From: Physcomitrium patens
Taxonomy: Eukaryota > Streptophyta > Bryopsida > Funariales > Funariaceae
Direction of reading: 5' to 3'
DNA: 64,000 bases
Assembly: GCF_000002425.4 (NCBI RefSeq)
Contig: NC_037256.1
Location: 4,414,620 to 4,478,619 of the forward strand
Both the position numbers and the translations under genes were made by a program. The notes under the pieces are model-generated. The model did no database searches. It saw only the letters and a program-made list of their open reading frames with translations, and was not told the DNA's origin. Below, one piece after another: positions 47,046 through 58,002 of this stretch. Every line of letters starts with the position of its first letter. Positions within the stretch are counted from its first letter, which is position 1.

Positions 47046-48450
47046 TTCTTTGTTGATCAAAAGATATGCCTCCTTCTTTTGGTGCAAGATAAGAGCATCT
47101 AGAAAGAGCATTTGATAAACCTTATTATTTTTCAAGTCGATATATAATCTTGAAATCAAATCTTAATAATGACATGCTCTAATGGACTTCATGACGATTC
47201 AAACACGACATGAAATACTTGAGATTCTTGTAATTTATATATATTATGATTGGACTTGAAGCGCCTTCTAGATAATGATGCCATTCTTGAAATGAATCCA
47301 TAATTACAAGAAATTCTTTGTTGTAGATCTCATAGTTAATCTTGACTGCTAAAAAAGCTATTGGATGGAGTTTGTCATTTATTCCTATTTATGACAATAC
47401 TGCACTCAAAGCAAAGTTTGATGCATTTTTTTCTATAAAAAAATACCTTAAGAAAGTTGACACAATACAAAGTTGGTACAAAAATAAATTCATTCTTCAA
47501 AGTGACAAATGATGCTTTGGCTTCTTTATTCCACTTAAGTTTGTCTTTACAAGTCAAACGTGTAAATAGAGTTGCAACTTGAAAAAAGTTCTTGATAAAG
47601 ATTTGGTAAAAATTGGTAAAGCCTAAATAATATTATACATCTCTTACTATTTTTGGAATCTTTTAATCAATGATAGTTTGAACCTTCTTTGAATCCATCG
47701 TAAGGCCTTCATTGAAAATGATGTACCCTAAAAAGTCAACTTTAGTAGTATAAAATACATACTTTTCCATCTTCATATATAATCCTACATCTATTAGTTT
47801 TTGTAATACACAATGAACATGAATTTCATGTTCTTTTGTATTCTTAGAATAGATTAAAATATGGTTTAAATAACAAATGACAAAATCATCAAGAAACTCA
47901 CAATAGACATCATTCATTAGATGTTGAAAAGCAGATGGTGCATTTGTGAGTCCAAAAGGCATGACATTATATTCAAAATATCCATACCTAGTTTGAAAAG
48001 TAATCTTCCATTTATCTCCTTCTTTGATGTGGATTTAGTTATATGCTCTTCATAAATATATTTTTGTATTGATCTTTACTTGATTTAGTTGATCAAGAAG
48101 TCGTAAAACCAAAGATAGAGATACTTATTCTTGATGGTGATGTTATTAAGTCCTCAATAATCCACACACATCCATAGAGATCCATCTTTTTTTCTTTTTT
48201 TTAAATAAGATAGAAGCACCAGCTAGAGATTTAGAATGGTGTATAAAGTTTTTAGTCAAATTTTCATCAATATACTCTTTGAGTGCAGCCAATTCATTTT
48301 GTGATAGGCTATAGATTGGTCCAAATAGTGGTTGAATTCCTTCTTGAAGATTGATGGAACAATCATAAAGATGATGCTCTAGAAGAATATCTGCATTCTT
48401 CTTTTCAAAAGCATCCTAGAAATCTTGATATTGGTTAGAAATACCACTTG
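47046..48450 (-). pseudogene. C2 RNase H and reverse transcriptase
   Basis: Frames 47663-47962 (PFGLTNAPSAFQHLMNDVYC, active site CYLNHILIYSK with both Asp lost) and 47375-47557 (TCKDKLKWNKEAKASFVTLK). The RNase H to integrase linker is near 47046-47110. Confidence 0.82.
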
Positions 48451-50095
48451 ATATCTTCTCACCATCAGCAATGGACGTGGCATATATAGTAAAAGATGGC
48501 CCTTCATTTGTGGCATGTATGAAAGCTCTTGCATCTACCAATAAAAGTTTGGATGTACTAGACTTATGGATTTCTACTTGCTTAGCAAGACCTTAAGGTA
48601 AACTATGGAAAAAATCAAGATTACAAGAAATTCAGCTTATTTGAGGGTTATATCTTTTTTGCCATGATAATCCTAAAAAAATTGGCCTATAAAGAGATTT
48701 AATCATATTAAATATTATTAAACTATTGTGACCATTAGTTGCTACTTCTATACAAATAGTTTCATATGTAATATTTTTAGTAAACAATGAACGTCCATAT
48801 ATTATTTCTACTTGCATATGTTTGATTTTCTTAACTAAAGATATATCTTATTTTTTGAAAAAATCTTCATTTATAAAAACAAGTAGAGGCTCTTGAATCC
48901 AAGAAGATTAAGACTTTATGATTTTTTGGTCCTGAACAAACTTCTATTGTAAAACAAGGTAAGTGATCTAAAAAAAAAATATGACCTTTATTAGATGTTG
49001 TACATGATTCTAGCTACATGATTCTTATTTTAGCTAGAACAATTCATTTTTTGACATATTTTCTTCTTTGGAAATCATGCTTCTCATTTTGTAATTGCGT
49101 TGTTTCTTTGGATAATATTGAACAATATGTTTAGCTTCTCTATAATATAAGCATAAGCTCTTTTGACATTGTCAACTCTTTTCCTGCTCTGTGAGGGATT
49201 TTAAATGTACCATATCAATTTGCATTGGTTCTAGCCTTGACAAATAAGTTTCTAAAAACTTAGGAGCTGCCATCATAATTTGATTTGTTCTTCTCTAGTC
49301 ATATCTTTATTCTTGACATCTTTCAAATAATTGATTGTTACATGCAATAGCTTCAGCAATAAATTATTCTAAAGATTTTATCTTTGGTATTCTTAGTAAC
49401 AAGTCTTTGACATTATCCTTCAATCCATATTGAAATTGATTGATAAGGGCTTTATCATTCCAATCTATATTGCAAGTGAGGTTTTGGAATTTAGAAGCAT
49501 ATATGGTGATGGACTGTGAACCTTGTCGAAAAAATAAGAGCTTATTCTCTTCTACTCTTTTTCAATCATTTTATCCAAATGTAGCCATAAACACTTTTAG
49601 GAATGAAATCAAATCATAAAAGAGTTATAAATCTTTTTTCATTAAAAGTACAAATCAAGAGAGAGCACTTTCTCATAGAAGTAGACATATGAATCCAACT
49701 TGAATAAATCTATAAAGGTATTCAAAAGAATGCAACTTTAGATAGACCTTGACTTGTTGCAAAAATCTTCAAAATTTTGATGATGTTCCATCAAACTTCT
49801 CAGGCATACTAATCCTTATCTCTATCATACTTGTAGAAGCAAAACTCCTTAAATTTGGTTATGAGCTTGATCCACTTGCTTCCTTCAATTGCACAACTTC
49901 TTGTGACAGACTTTGAACTTCTTCTTTAGGTGTAGGTATAGTACCTCCATGATTCTTATTGAAAATACTTGAAATTTCTACTCTTAGAGTGTCAACAAGC
50001 TCACAAAGAATTCCAATAGTTACAAATCTATTCTCACTTTTGTTGAAAATAGTATCCATTATTTTTCCTTCTATAGACAATTCAAACAAATTCAA
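48451..50095 (-). pseudogene. C2 protease and gag
   Basis: Gag ATG at 50057-50059 (MDTIFNKSENRFVTI), equivalent to C1. Capsid and knuckle regions are at about 49000-49800. The protease carries FLDSRAST near 48890 and a second half at 48632-48817 (PIFLGLSWQKRYNPQI). Stops are frequent. Confidence 0.78.
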
Positions 50096-50311
50096 AAAAT
50101 TAAATTAGAGAAAGATAATATGCAACCTCTAATAAAAAAAAATTACAAAGAAGAATAATCCATTCTCTTTAAGGAAAAGATTAGTATTAAAAATAAGATT
50201 TTTTATTTAAAGGTGGGTAGTCTGCAACCTTCAAAATACAACAATAGAAGTGAGGTAATCCATTCACTTCTAAAATAAGATAGAAATAGTATGTTAGTAT
50301 TCATGTCAAAT

Positions 50312-50810
50312 TGTCAAGAATATGAATCTCAAAAAAAGAAAATCCTCAAGAGACTCTTATATCACTAAAGAAAGCTAAAAATACATTCAAAGATGATATA
50401 ATATTAAACTAGAATGGCTATTACCAAAAACAAAAAAACTAGAAAGTCTTGAAATAAGACTAAGGACTAAAAAGGTGTTGATAATAGTGAAGAGGGCTTC
50501 ACTCTTGCCTCCATATATACTCTTAACTAGAAGGTATGTGGTAATGCCCTACAGGACCTCCAAAACATATTGACTTTGCAAGACACATAAATTAACTTGC
50601 AAGGCAAGTTTTCTATATATGTGCCACATAATTACCAAGTTTTTAACCTATCAAACAATTACAAATACATATAAAGTCAAGCAGCATTTATGAAGCTTCT
50701 AAGAGGCTTTTCTAAAAGATCTTATGAAATTAACCTACTTTTATCTATTTTTACCTATTATTATCTAATCATATAGGTATTTACTAAAATATCTATGTAT
50801 ATCTATGACA
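50312..50810 (-). repeat. C2 5' LTR (499 bp)
   Basis: TGTCAAGAATATG to TATATCTATGACA on the plus strand, with intact TG/CA ends. It is homologous to the split C1 LTR. Confidence 0.85.
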
Positions 50811-50933
50811 AGGACCTTCATTAAGTATTCTATAAGATTCCAACTCTACAATTCCTATTGTAGTTGGACAAACTCCTTTTTTGACATATTATCTTTTTTA
50901 ATAGTTATACTTCTCATTTTATGATTGTATCAT
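50811..50933 (-). mobile_element. C3 gag zinc-knuckle remnant
   Basis: The minus strand matches C1 25030-25145 (from the AATACAATTACAAAATG region to AAAGGTCC). It is the upstream continuation of C3, separated from 45168 by C2 and cut on its other side by element E. Confidence 0.75.
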
Positions 50934-52182
50934 TGTCATACTGTAATTACTTATAGTATGTAAAAATTAATTAAAACATATAATATATTTGTAAGTCTTG
51001 ATGTAGATTAGAGTGGTTAGTAAATAAATTTAAAGAGAATTGATATAAGAAAATTTATTTGAAGATTTATCTATTTTAATTATAGTATTTATATTATGTA
51101 GGATTTAGATATTTAGTATAAAACTTAAGGGAAGGTTGGAATCTAAAGATGAAAGTCTAAACTATTAGGAGGCTTATTGGGAGAGATAAAAGCAAGTCAT
51201 GGTTGGATGAAGGTAAGAAATGGAGATCTTCATTCCTATTGGTTGAAGGCCATGCCCAATGGGCTTCGAGGAGGCTGCCTAAGGCCTTATTAGAGATTAA
51301 GGTTCCTCTTTCAAAGTCATTTGAGCTTTGGAGGCTAAGGTCAGAAAGTTCAAGATTTTGGGTATAATTTGGGTGAAGAGTTTGTGTGATTTCAAGTTTT
51401 TGTGAAGGAGATATAGGTGTTCAAAGTTGAGGTATCAAATTTGTACCTACTGTCACTCTTTGAAGCATAACATATACGTACGGAGAGCAATGAAAGACCA
51501 ACAACTGGAATTGAAGAGAACACTTTTTTACTACACTTTACATATACTGTTTGACAAATTTCAACTTTGGATGAAGGAGTTATAGGGCATTGAAGACAGC
51601 ACATGTAACTCAAAGGCAATAAGTGAGTCATTTTGTTGATAGTAATAGTTGGAGCCATATCTTGAGTTACTGGACGAATTTTGGGCTCAAAATTTCTATA
51701 AGTATGAGTTATTAAGTTAAAAAATTATAGATTAAAATTTCATGGTATTTAAATACTTATTTTTTGAGATATGAAGAAAATAGCATGTAGGTATATATAA
51801 GCTAGGGTTTGAAGCTACTGTTAGGACTTTCAAGATATCTCAAGATCTGTAACAAATTCGAAGTTGAATTTTTTTGTGATAGTTTTTGAAATTATATCAG
51901 TATTTTATATAAAATTTAGGGTTGTTTGGATGGTCTAATCGTGAGATATGAGCTGTTGAAGTTCAGAAAACATTTCTCACAAGGATATATAAGATTTTAA
52001 GAAACTTTATCATATATTTGGATGTTTTCTTAGTACTTGGGCTTATATTTTGATGTAATTGTCCTAAAAGGGAATATATTATATATATAAACTTAGTACT
52101 TTTATATCTTAGACTTAATTGAGCATTTAATGGCAGCCAAAAGCCCAATGCTTACTTGAGGCAAACTCTCTCTACCCCGACA
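50934..52182 (+). repeat. Element E 5' LTR (family S)
   Basis: 1249 bp, the inverse of the solo LTRs at 21477-22751 and 31206-32461. The primer site and gag that follow define the plus orientation of the family. Confidence 0.85.
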
Positions 52183-52239
52183 TATTGGTGCTTCTACTAA
52201 AAGAGCCTTAAGGCACTAATTATGTTAAGAAGTTAAGAT

Positions 52240-53863
52240 GGGGGATCAAATCCCTGAGTTTGTATTACCAGTTGGGATAGATGCCCATGATTTATTTAGG
52301 ACATTTGTCCAATTTATGGAAGAAAGGTAATATGTACATGTAGAGGATAGAAATACTACCAAAGCTTTATAAATAGTGGTGGATAAAATTAGAAGGTTTG
52401 ATGGGAGGAATATTACTAAGTTCCTCAAGTTTTATACATGTGAAATGGAGGTGCATCAGGTTTCAGAAATGAAGATGATCACTACCTTTGATTTGGCAGT
52501 AGTACCAAAAATCAGAGAGATGATATAAGAGTTGCATACTGAGACTATATCATAGAAGCAATTTAAAGAACTCTTAAAAGAAGAATTTTTTGAGGAAGAT
52601 TCAAAAAGAATGATAAAACAGAATTTTTTGGAGTAGATTCAGCAAAGGCTAATGAATCAAATAGCTCCAAATGAATTAATCAAGGAATTTGAGACTAAGT
52701 TTGGACAATTTCCACGGCAAGAGAAGCAGCTCTTGGAAATAAGGAAAATTGGATTATTCTTACAAGCAGCTAATGAATACTTGGAAAATAAGTTACTCTT
52801 TTATCTAGCAGATAAGATATTTGATAGTAATTTTATAAATAATTGGAAGCTAGTAAAAGAGACAATGAGACTTTTGGCTAAACAACAGAAGATTAAGACT
52901 TGTAGTTTAATATCAAGGTTGGAACCAACGTCTATATCTCAGAATCAAGTGACACCTCAAAAAGTGATGAAGACTATGAAAGATAGTACTCTTAAAGAAT
53001 TGATCAAGGACATACAAGATTTGAAAGTAGAAATGACTAAGTTGAAGAAATCTCATATAGCAAATTCATCAAAGATAATTGAAGGCTCAAAGGGATTTTT
53101 AGAGAGATGTATGTGGTGTGGCAACCCAAACCACAAGCATGACGAATGTGATAGCTACAAAGGTGCAATCAAGGATGGTATTGTATATTTCAAAGAAGGT
53201 TGGATAAGACTCACAAGATCAGATGAGCCTTTAAAGACTAATTTTGGGAAGGGTGGCAAGAAAAAATTGGTGGAAGAGTAAATATCAAAGAATAATGTCA
53301 TACAAGGAGAAAGAGCTAAGTCTTACTCTATTATAATTGAACAAAAAGCAGTTAAGGCTAGTTCCCTACCAACTACAGAAGTCATCATCATGGGAGCTAA
53401 AGCTATCAGAAAAATGACTGGGTGGAATGATCCAATTGATGCTATTAGTATTAAAGTATATTTATATGGAGATAAAGATGATGATGATTTACATGATGCC
53501 ATGGTTGAAGAAAAAAGAAGTAGAGCTATTTATAAGGGGGATGTTATTGAGCTTGAAAACAAGAGGAGGTCTCCAAGAAACAAAGAAGCTTTTAAGGAGC
53601 AAAAATTGAAAAAAATGCCTTCTTCCACTCATCCTGGTAGTGCACCATTATCAAAAGAGTAGTGGGAGAAGAGCAAAGAGAAGGAGAAAGATGATGCAAG
53701 CAAATCTAAAAGTAAAAATCTTGCTTATAAGCTTCAATCTAATATTAAAACATCTATAGATATGAAGAGTATTTTAGATGAGAAGATCTTAGATGCAAAA
53801 ATTGAATTCACTCTAAGAGAGGCTCTTGGTATAGCTAAAAAGGATTTCCATAAGTTGATCATC
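52240..53863 (+). pseudogene. Element E gag
   Basis: The frame begins around 52240 (PEFVLPVGIDAHDLF) and includes 52652-53281 and 53390-53662. It has a perfect CCHC knuckle, CMWCGNPNHKHDEC (about 53110-53151), then FGKGGKKKLVEE as in B (FGKGGMRALVQD). Stops such as TAA 53279 and TAG 53660 fit C-to-T changes. The last homologous residues are EALGIAKKDFHKLII. Confidence 0.8.
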
Positions 53864-54399
53864 AAATATTCTTATTTTTTCAATATATTTAAAAGATAAA
53901 TATGATATTCTCCTTAAAATATTTAGGATATATTTCCATTTCATTACACATTATCCAACAATGTATTGTTATTTTCAACTCCATGGCCATTTGGTTGATG
54001 CAAATAAAAGTAACAAAGCATCCACTGTCCAAAAAGTTTGGCCTCAAATAAAGGCCTTGGAACTAGCCCTTAACTCGACCAAATGGGAGAATTAGGGCTC
54101 GACCAAATGGGAGAATTAGGGCTTTGGTGGGGCCTCCTCCAAACTCAACGCAAGACGGGTGCAACTTCGGGCATCGGAGGATATTTCCAGACGGGCCGGT
54201 CTAGTCAACGAGAAACGCCCTCGTCGACGATCTCCGTCGTCGACGATCTCCGTCGTCGCCAGAGCCCCAGTGCACCCCACACCCGCAGCTGGCCGGTTCC
54301 TCCGGAATGGGTTGGGGGCGGGTAGGGACGGGTGAAGGAGCTCCCGGCCGGAGGTCGCGCAACCGCGTCCGAAGGAAGTTGACTAGTCAGGCAGGGGGG
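53864..54399 (+). other. Gene-proximal upstream region with two small tandem duplications
   Basis: AT-rich until about 54060, then abruptly GC-rich and CpG-rich. Two tandem duplications stand out: a 24-bp unit at 54074-54097 and 54098-54121 (CTCGACCAAATGGGAGAATT core), and a 16-bp unit, TCGTCGACGATCTCCG, at 54221-54236 and 54237-54252. This is probably the promoter of the following gene. I see no reliable coding frame. Confidence 0.55.
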
Positions 54400-54603
54400 G
54401 GCCAGCTGTAGTGTAGTCTTTCTGTTTCTGCTTGTCCGTCCCCTTGCAATTCGTTCCTTGGCGCAGAGCTCGTGGTTGGAAAGCCAATCAGCCAGTCGTG
54501 GTTGCGAGTCCTATCAGGTTTACCTCCCCCTTCCCCTCGCCCTCCGCTTCCGCTTCCGCTGCCTTGCCCGCGACGAGACTATTCCGCGTTCTTCGTTGAC
54601 CTT

Positions 54604-54939
54604 GTAAGTACATTTTGGTCCTTAATAGCTTTGGATTGAGCCGTCATTGGCAACTCTTGTCTGGCTGCGGACAGCTCGCTTGTCCCTGTACGTAACGATG
54701 TTGTAGTAGAGGTTCCATAAAGTTGAGGATTGTTGTCACCTTCACCGAGGTCGCTTAATTGATAATTGATTGTTACTAAATGCAGTGTTGCGTTGGTAGT
54801 GAGGTTTTGGTATTGTTTTTTGTTTTGTTTTTTTTTTTTTTTGAGGGAAATTAGTTGGAAGATTCTTTTGGTGATTGGGATGGAATGATTAATAGTGGTG
54901 TGCGGTGTTTATGACTTTGGATTCAAATTTAATTTGCAG
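54604..54939 (+). other. Probable intron in the 5' UTR
   Basis: A strong donor (CTT|GTAAGT at 54604) and acceptor (ATTTGCAG at 54939) bound a T-rich segment with a poly-T run. The flanking sequence is GC-rich transcript-like DNA. This predicts a leader intron for the gene starting at 55215. Confidence 0.65.
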
Positions 54940-54972
54940 TGCGGAGGAGAGGAGATAGCCAGGGATTGAGGA

Positions 54973-55047
54973 ATGATGCACAGCTTGGAAGCTAGAAGAG
55001 GGTGTCAAAGTGCGCCGTTCTTTTGCAGTCTGCTGGATTCTAAGTAA
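54973..55047 (+). other. Upstream ORF, 24 codons
   Basis: ATGATG opens MMHSLEARRGC and closes with TAA at 55045-55047, before the main ATG at 55215. It lies in the second leader exon and could reduce translation of the main frame. Whether it is used is unknown. Confidence 0.4.
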
Positions 55048-55214
55048 CTACATCAAAGGGTGGAAGTGTGGGTTTGGAAGGCCCTGAAATCGGAGAAGCG
55101 TATTTGATTTAGGGCTGCCTCTGTATCTAGTCTCGAGAGGGCTGAGTGGATCGAGAGTTGTTAGATTGAGAAGTTTTTGAGGGTGAATTAGAAGGAAGGA
55201 TTGAAAGAGTTCCG

Positions 55215-58002
55215 ATGGGAGGTTCGGAAGAGGTCAGAGGTTTGATGCCTACTCTCGAGGAGGCTCTTGAAGAGGCGGAGAGACTCGCTGTTAAGACATC
55301 GACGACGCCGAACCTAGAGCAGGTGTTGGAAATTGCGGCGTCGGAGTCTTCGCACCCTTCTGTGGCAGCCGTGTGGCGAGATACGTCGGAGTTCTCTACC
55401 CATGGTGACGCCTTGCTCCCGAGCAGTAGGGTTGACTCCTTGATGATCGAGGACACCGTGACGCCTCAGGCAGTGGGGCATGCACTGGTGAAGGCAGCCC
55501 ACGGAGGATATGTCAAATGTGTTCGTTGCCTACGGGAGATCCAGAAAGAAAAGCTTACCAGGAGCATACTTGTTGGCCGTTTCAATGCTTTTGCGTTTCT
55601 GAAAGCTGCGGAAAATGGTCACCAAGAGGTCATTCGAGAGCTCCTTCGGCCGATGATGTCCGCGAGCACGGCCATGATGGGATATGTCATAGCGACGAGG
55701 TGGAAAGTGAAAGAACCGTCGTCTTATCCATTCGTGAAGCCGCCTGTCAACGTCCCAGGGAAGGACTGGAATGGCAAGCTGGCATCCACCAAGAGCATGC
55801 TCCCCGCTGCCACGCCAATCTTTTGCCCTGGGGGTTGGGATCTCAGAGGTTTGCCCGGGGTTCCCGAGGAGTTGCACGATTGTATCCGCGCGACTTACAG
55901 CATCTACTTGCTTTGGCAGGCGGCGGTAATCTCTGCTGCCCACTGTCATGTTGAGGTGTTTAAAGTTTTGCTTCGGCAACGCGCTTTGGAGAACACCATG
56001 TTGGCCGACTCTTTTCACGACACCTCGGGACCTAAGAAAGGTTTCGATCAAGACGGGAAGAAGATCATCAGCGATCGTGCCAAAATGGACACGCTTATGT
56101 ATCAATTGGTGGAGGAGTTGAGCACTAAGAACTACCATGACGGCATCCTGTATGCCTTATGGGGACACATTCAACGAGGAGGACGTGATTCTCCGCGACC
56201 CGAAGCTGGCCGGCCTCGATGCTTGGCCAAGGCGACGAATGGCCTCTGGGAGATGCAATTAGAAGTCCCGCTTCTGATGATGCCTGTAGAACATGCATTG
56301 CCAGATGAGGAACCCTTCCGCCGGTACAAGCAGCTCACGCAGCTCTTTAGTCAACGAGCGAAAGTCAATATCCAGCTCACAGCCATTGTTGAAGCTCTTC
56401 CAAATTGTCTTCAGGTAATTTCTCATCTTGTTTTGCTCGAATCTTCCGCAATTATGTCATTTTAGATCTACCAATATTCCTGTTTATCTTATGACCTCAC
56501 GTTCGTCATAAACTTCAGTATGCTGTCGGTAAACTCTGTGGTGATGAATCTGCAGTTAGTGTTGATGTGACATTGACGTAGCCGATATGGCTTGACGCGC
56601 GCAGGTTGTCGTAGGGATCAAGCATGTGAGGTTCAAAGTGGAGAACTCTCGATGGGACCCTGAGTGCATGGGTCATTTCCCATGCTTGGTCACGTTATCG
56701 GTGACACCAGTGACAAAGGAGGGGACCGGAGTGACAATGACGAACTCGAGCTCCAACATTATTGTCAAGATTGGAAAAATGGAGAGAGTGCAAATTGGTA
56801 CTAATGCAGGAGATGGTTCGACTCGAGGTATCAGTGGCGGGATGGGAGCTTCGGCCACCGTGGGTGTGACGTCCACAATGAAGAACAAGCCATGGAGGTT
56901 CGAGCAGCTTCCTTTGAAGGATGAACGTGGGGGCAGCTTTGTATGGACACTACAATCAATGAAAGGAGTAATGTTCGACCGGACTAATCCCATGCGCATG
57001 GCTGAGAGAAATTCTAAGTGGAGGTTCGGAAGGCGGATGCCAAGCAACCCGCTGGATGAGCTTCCCTTCACTAGCGAAGGAGGTGTCATTTTTACTAATG
57101 CCGAGTTTGACGATACCATGATGTGGCGCTTCCCCAAGCACATGGATGGGAAGAAAATGAGGTGGAGCATAGAGGGTCAAATCCACTCTACCTACACTAC
57201 CACACGCTACTTTGAGACGCGCATGGCCACCTTCTGTGGTGACATTGAAGAGCCACTCAAGCCTCTGGAAGTGAAGGACAAGAATGCCACAAAAAAGGGC
57301 GGAGACGAAAATGTGGAGAAGGTCGAGAAATCTCCAAAGAATGAGGAGCAACCTGCGAAGGCTGAGAAAACCCCCAAGCCCGAAAGTTCTTCCAAACCTG
57401 AAAGTTCTCGAATCACTCCTCTAGATTATACCGAAGCTGAGTACCTAGAATTTTTGGAGTTCAAGAAATTTAAACAGAGAATGCAAAGACAAAGCCTTGG
57501 ATCGATCGAGGCCCTAAATTATTCTGAAAAGGAAAGCATTCCAAGAGGGCATAGCCTTGGTTCGAACGAGGAACTAGACGGCCGATTAAAGACAGACAAA
57601 GACATTGTGGGGTTTGTTGTTCCACAGAGGGATATCCTCGGCAGTCAAGTAGCAATCGAAATAATGCAAAGAAAACAGGACCCTGAGCGGCACCACCATG
57701 ATGAGCGGCATCAACGTACTAGTAGACCTCTCGATGAAGACAGGTTCCATTCTAGTCTTAGCCCAGCTGGTAGTGGGAATGGACCAGGGTTACATGGTTC
57801 TTCTGAAGAGGATTCAGGTAACCGAGGTGAACTCTGGAAGCGGAGGATTGCTGCTTCACGGGCGAGTGACGATGTCGATAGTAGTATCTTCACTGAAGAT
57901 GAAGGAATCAGCAGTAGCGAATCTTCCAACAATAATGGTAGACGTATCACTGGTTTGTCGGTGCGAACGCGCTCTGACAAATTGAGCATCCCAGGGCGAT
58001 GA
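55215..58002 (+). CDS. Two-exon protein with ankyrin-like helices and a novel beta-rich half (about 865 aa)
   Basis: Exon 1 is 55215-56414, the intron is 56415-56604 (CAG|GTAATT to GCGCGCAG), phase 0, and exon 2 is 56605-58002. Residues about 89-150 hold two ankyrin-like helix pairs (HALVKAAHGGYVKCVRCLRE and AFLKAAENGHQEVIRELLRP). A third (AAVISAAHCHVEVFKVLLRQ) follows near residue 240. Exon 2 starts with a domain rich in predicted beta strands (HVRFKVENSRWDPECMGHFP, then SFVWTLQSMKGVMFDRTNP and KMRWSIEGQIHSTYTTTRYF). A Lys/Glu/Pro/Ser linker and a Ser-rich tail with two LGS-E-L motifs follow. There is no signal peptide or membrane segment. The codon pattern and GC content are those of a host gene. 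I do not recognise the family; binding through the ankyrin-like part is only a guess. Confidence 0.85.

Larger units (their letters stand above)
45169..50810 (-). mobile_element. Chromovirus C2, minus strand, nested in C3
   Basis: 5' LTR at 50312-50810 and 3' LTR at 45169-45715 (minus orientation). Between them lie gag (from 50059), protease, reverse transcriptase, RNase H, a partly deleted integrase and a chromodomain. C3 resumes on both sides. Aligning the two C3 flanks with C1 places the join at a GTCCT/TTCTT pair, a degraded target duplication. All coding frames are broken. Confidence 0.85.
50934..53863 (+). mobile_element. Element E: 5' LTR and gag of an S-family Gypsy element, truncated
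   Basis: LTR 50934-52182 (TGTCATACTG to CTACCCCGACA), a candidate primer site at 52186 (TGGTGCTTCTACTAAAAG), then gag in the plus frame to about 53863. Gag resembles B gag in order and zinc knuckle. Homology ends at KKDFHKLII, the same gag position where element D begins. The rest of E, and of the C3 copy it entered, is missing. Confidence 0.83.

Noticed and set aside
51392..52148. Minus-strand open frames inside the E LTR (also seen in the other S LTRs)
   Set aside because: Short, AT-driven frames in LTR sequence with no domain.
55530..56138. 202-codon antisense open frame
   Set aside because: Shadow of exon 1 of the unknown two-exon gene in a GC-rich region; the sense strand has the splice structure and a start.
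56673..57170. 165-codon antisense open frame
   Set aside because: Shadow of exon 2, with no domain of its own.
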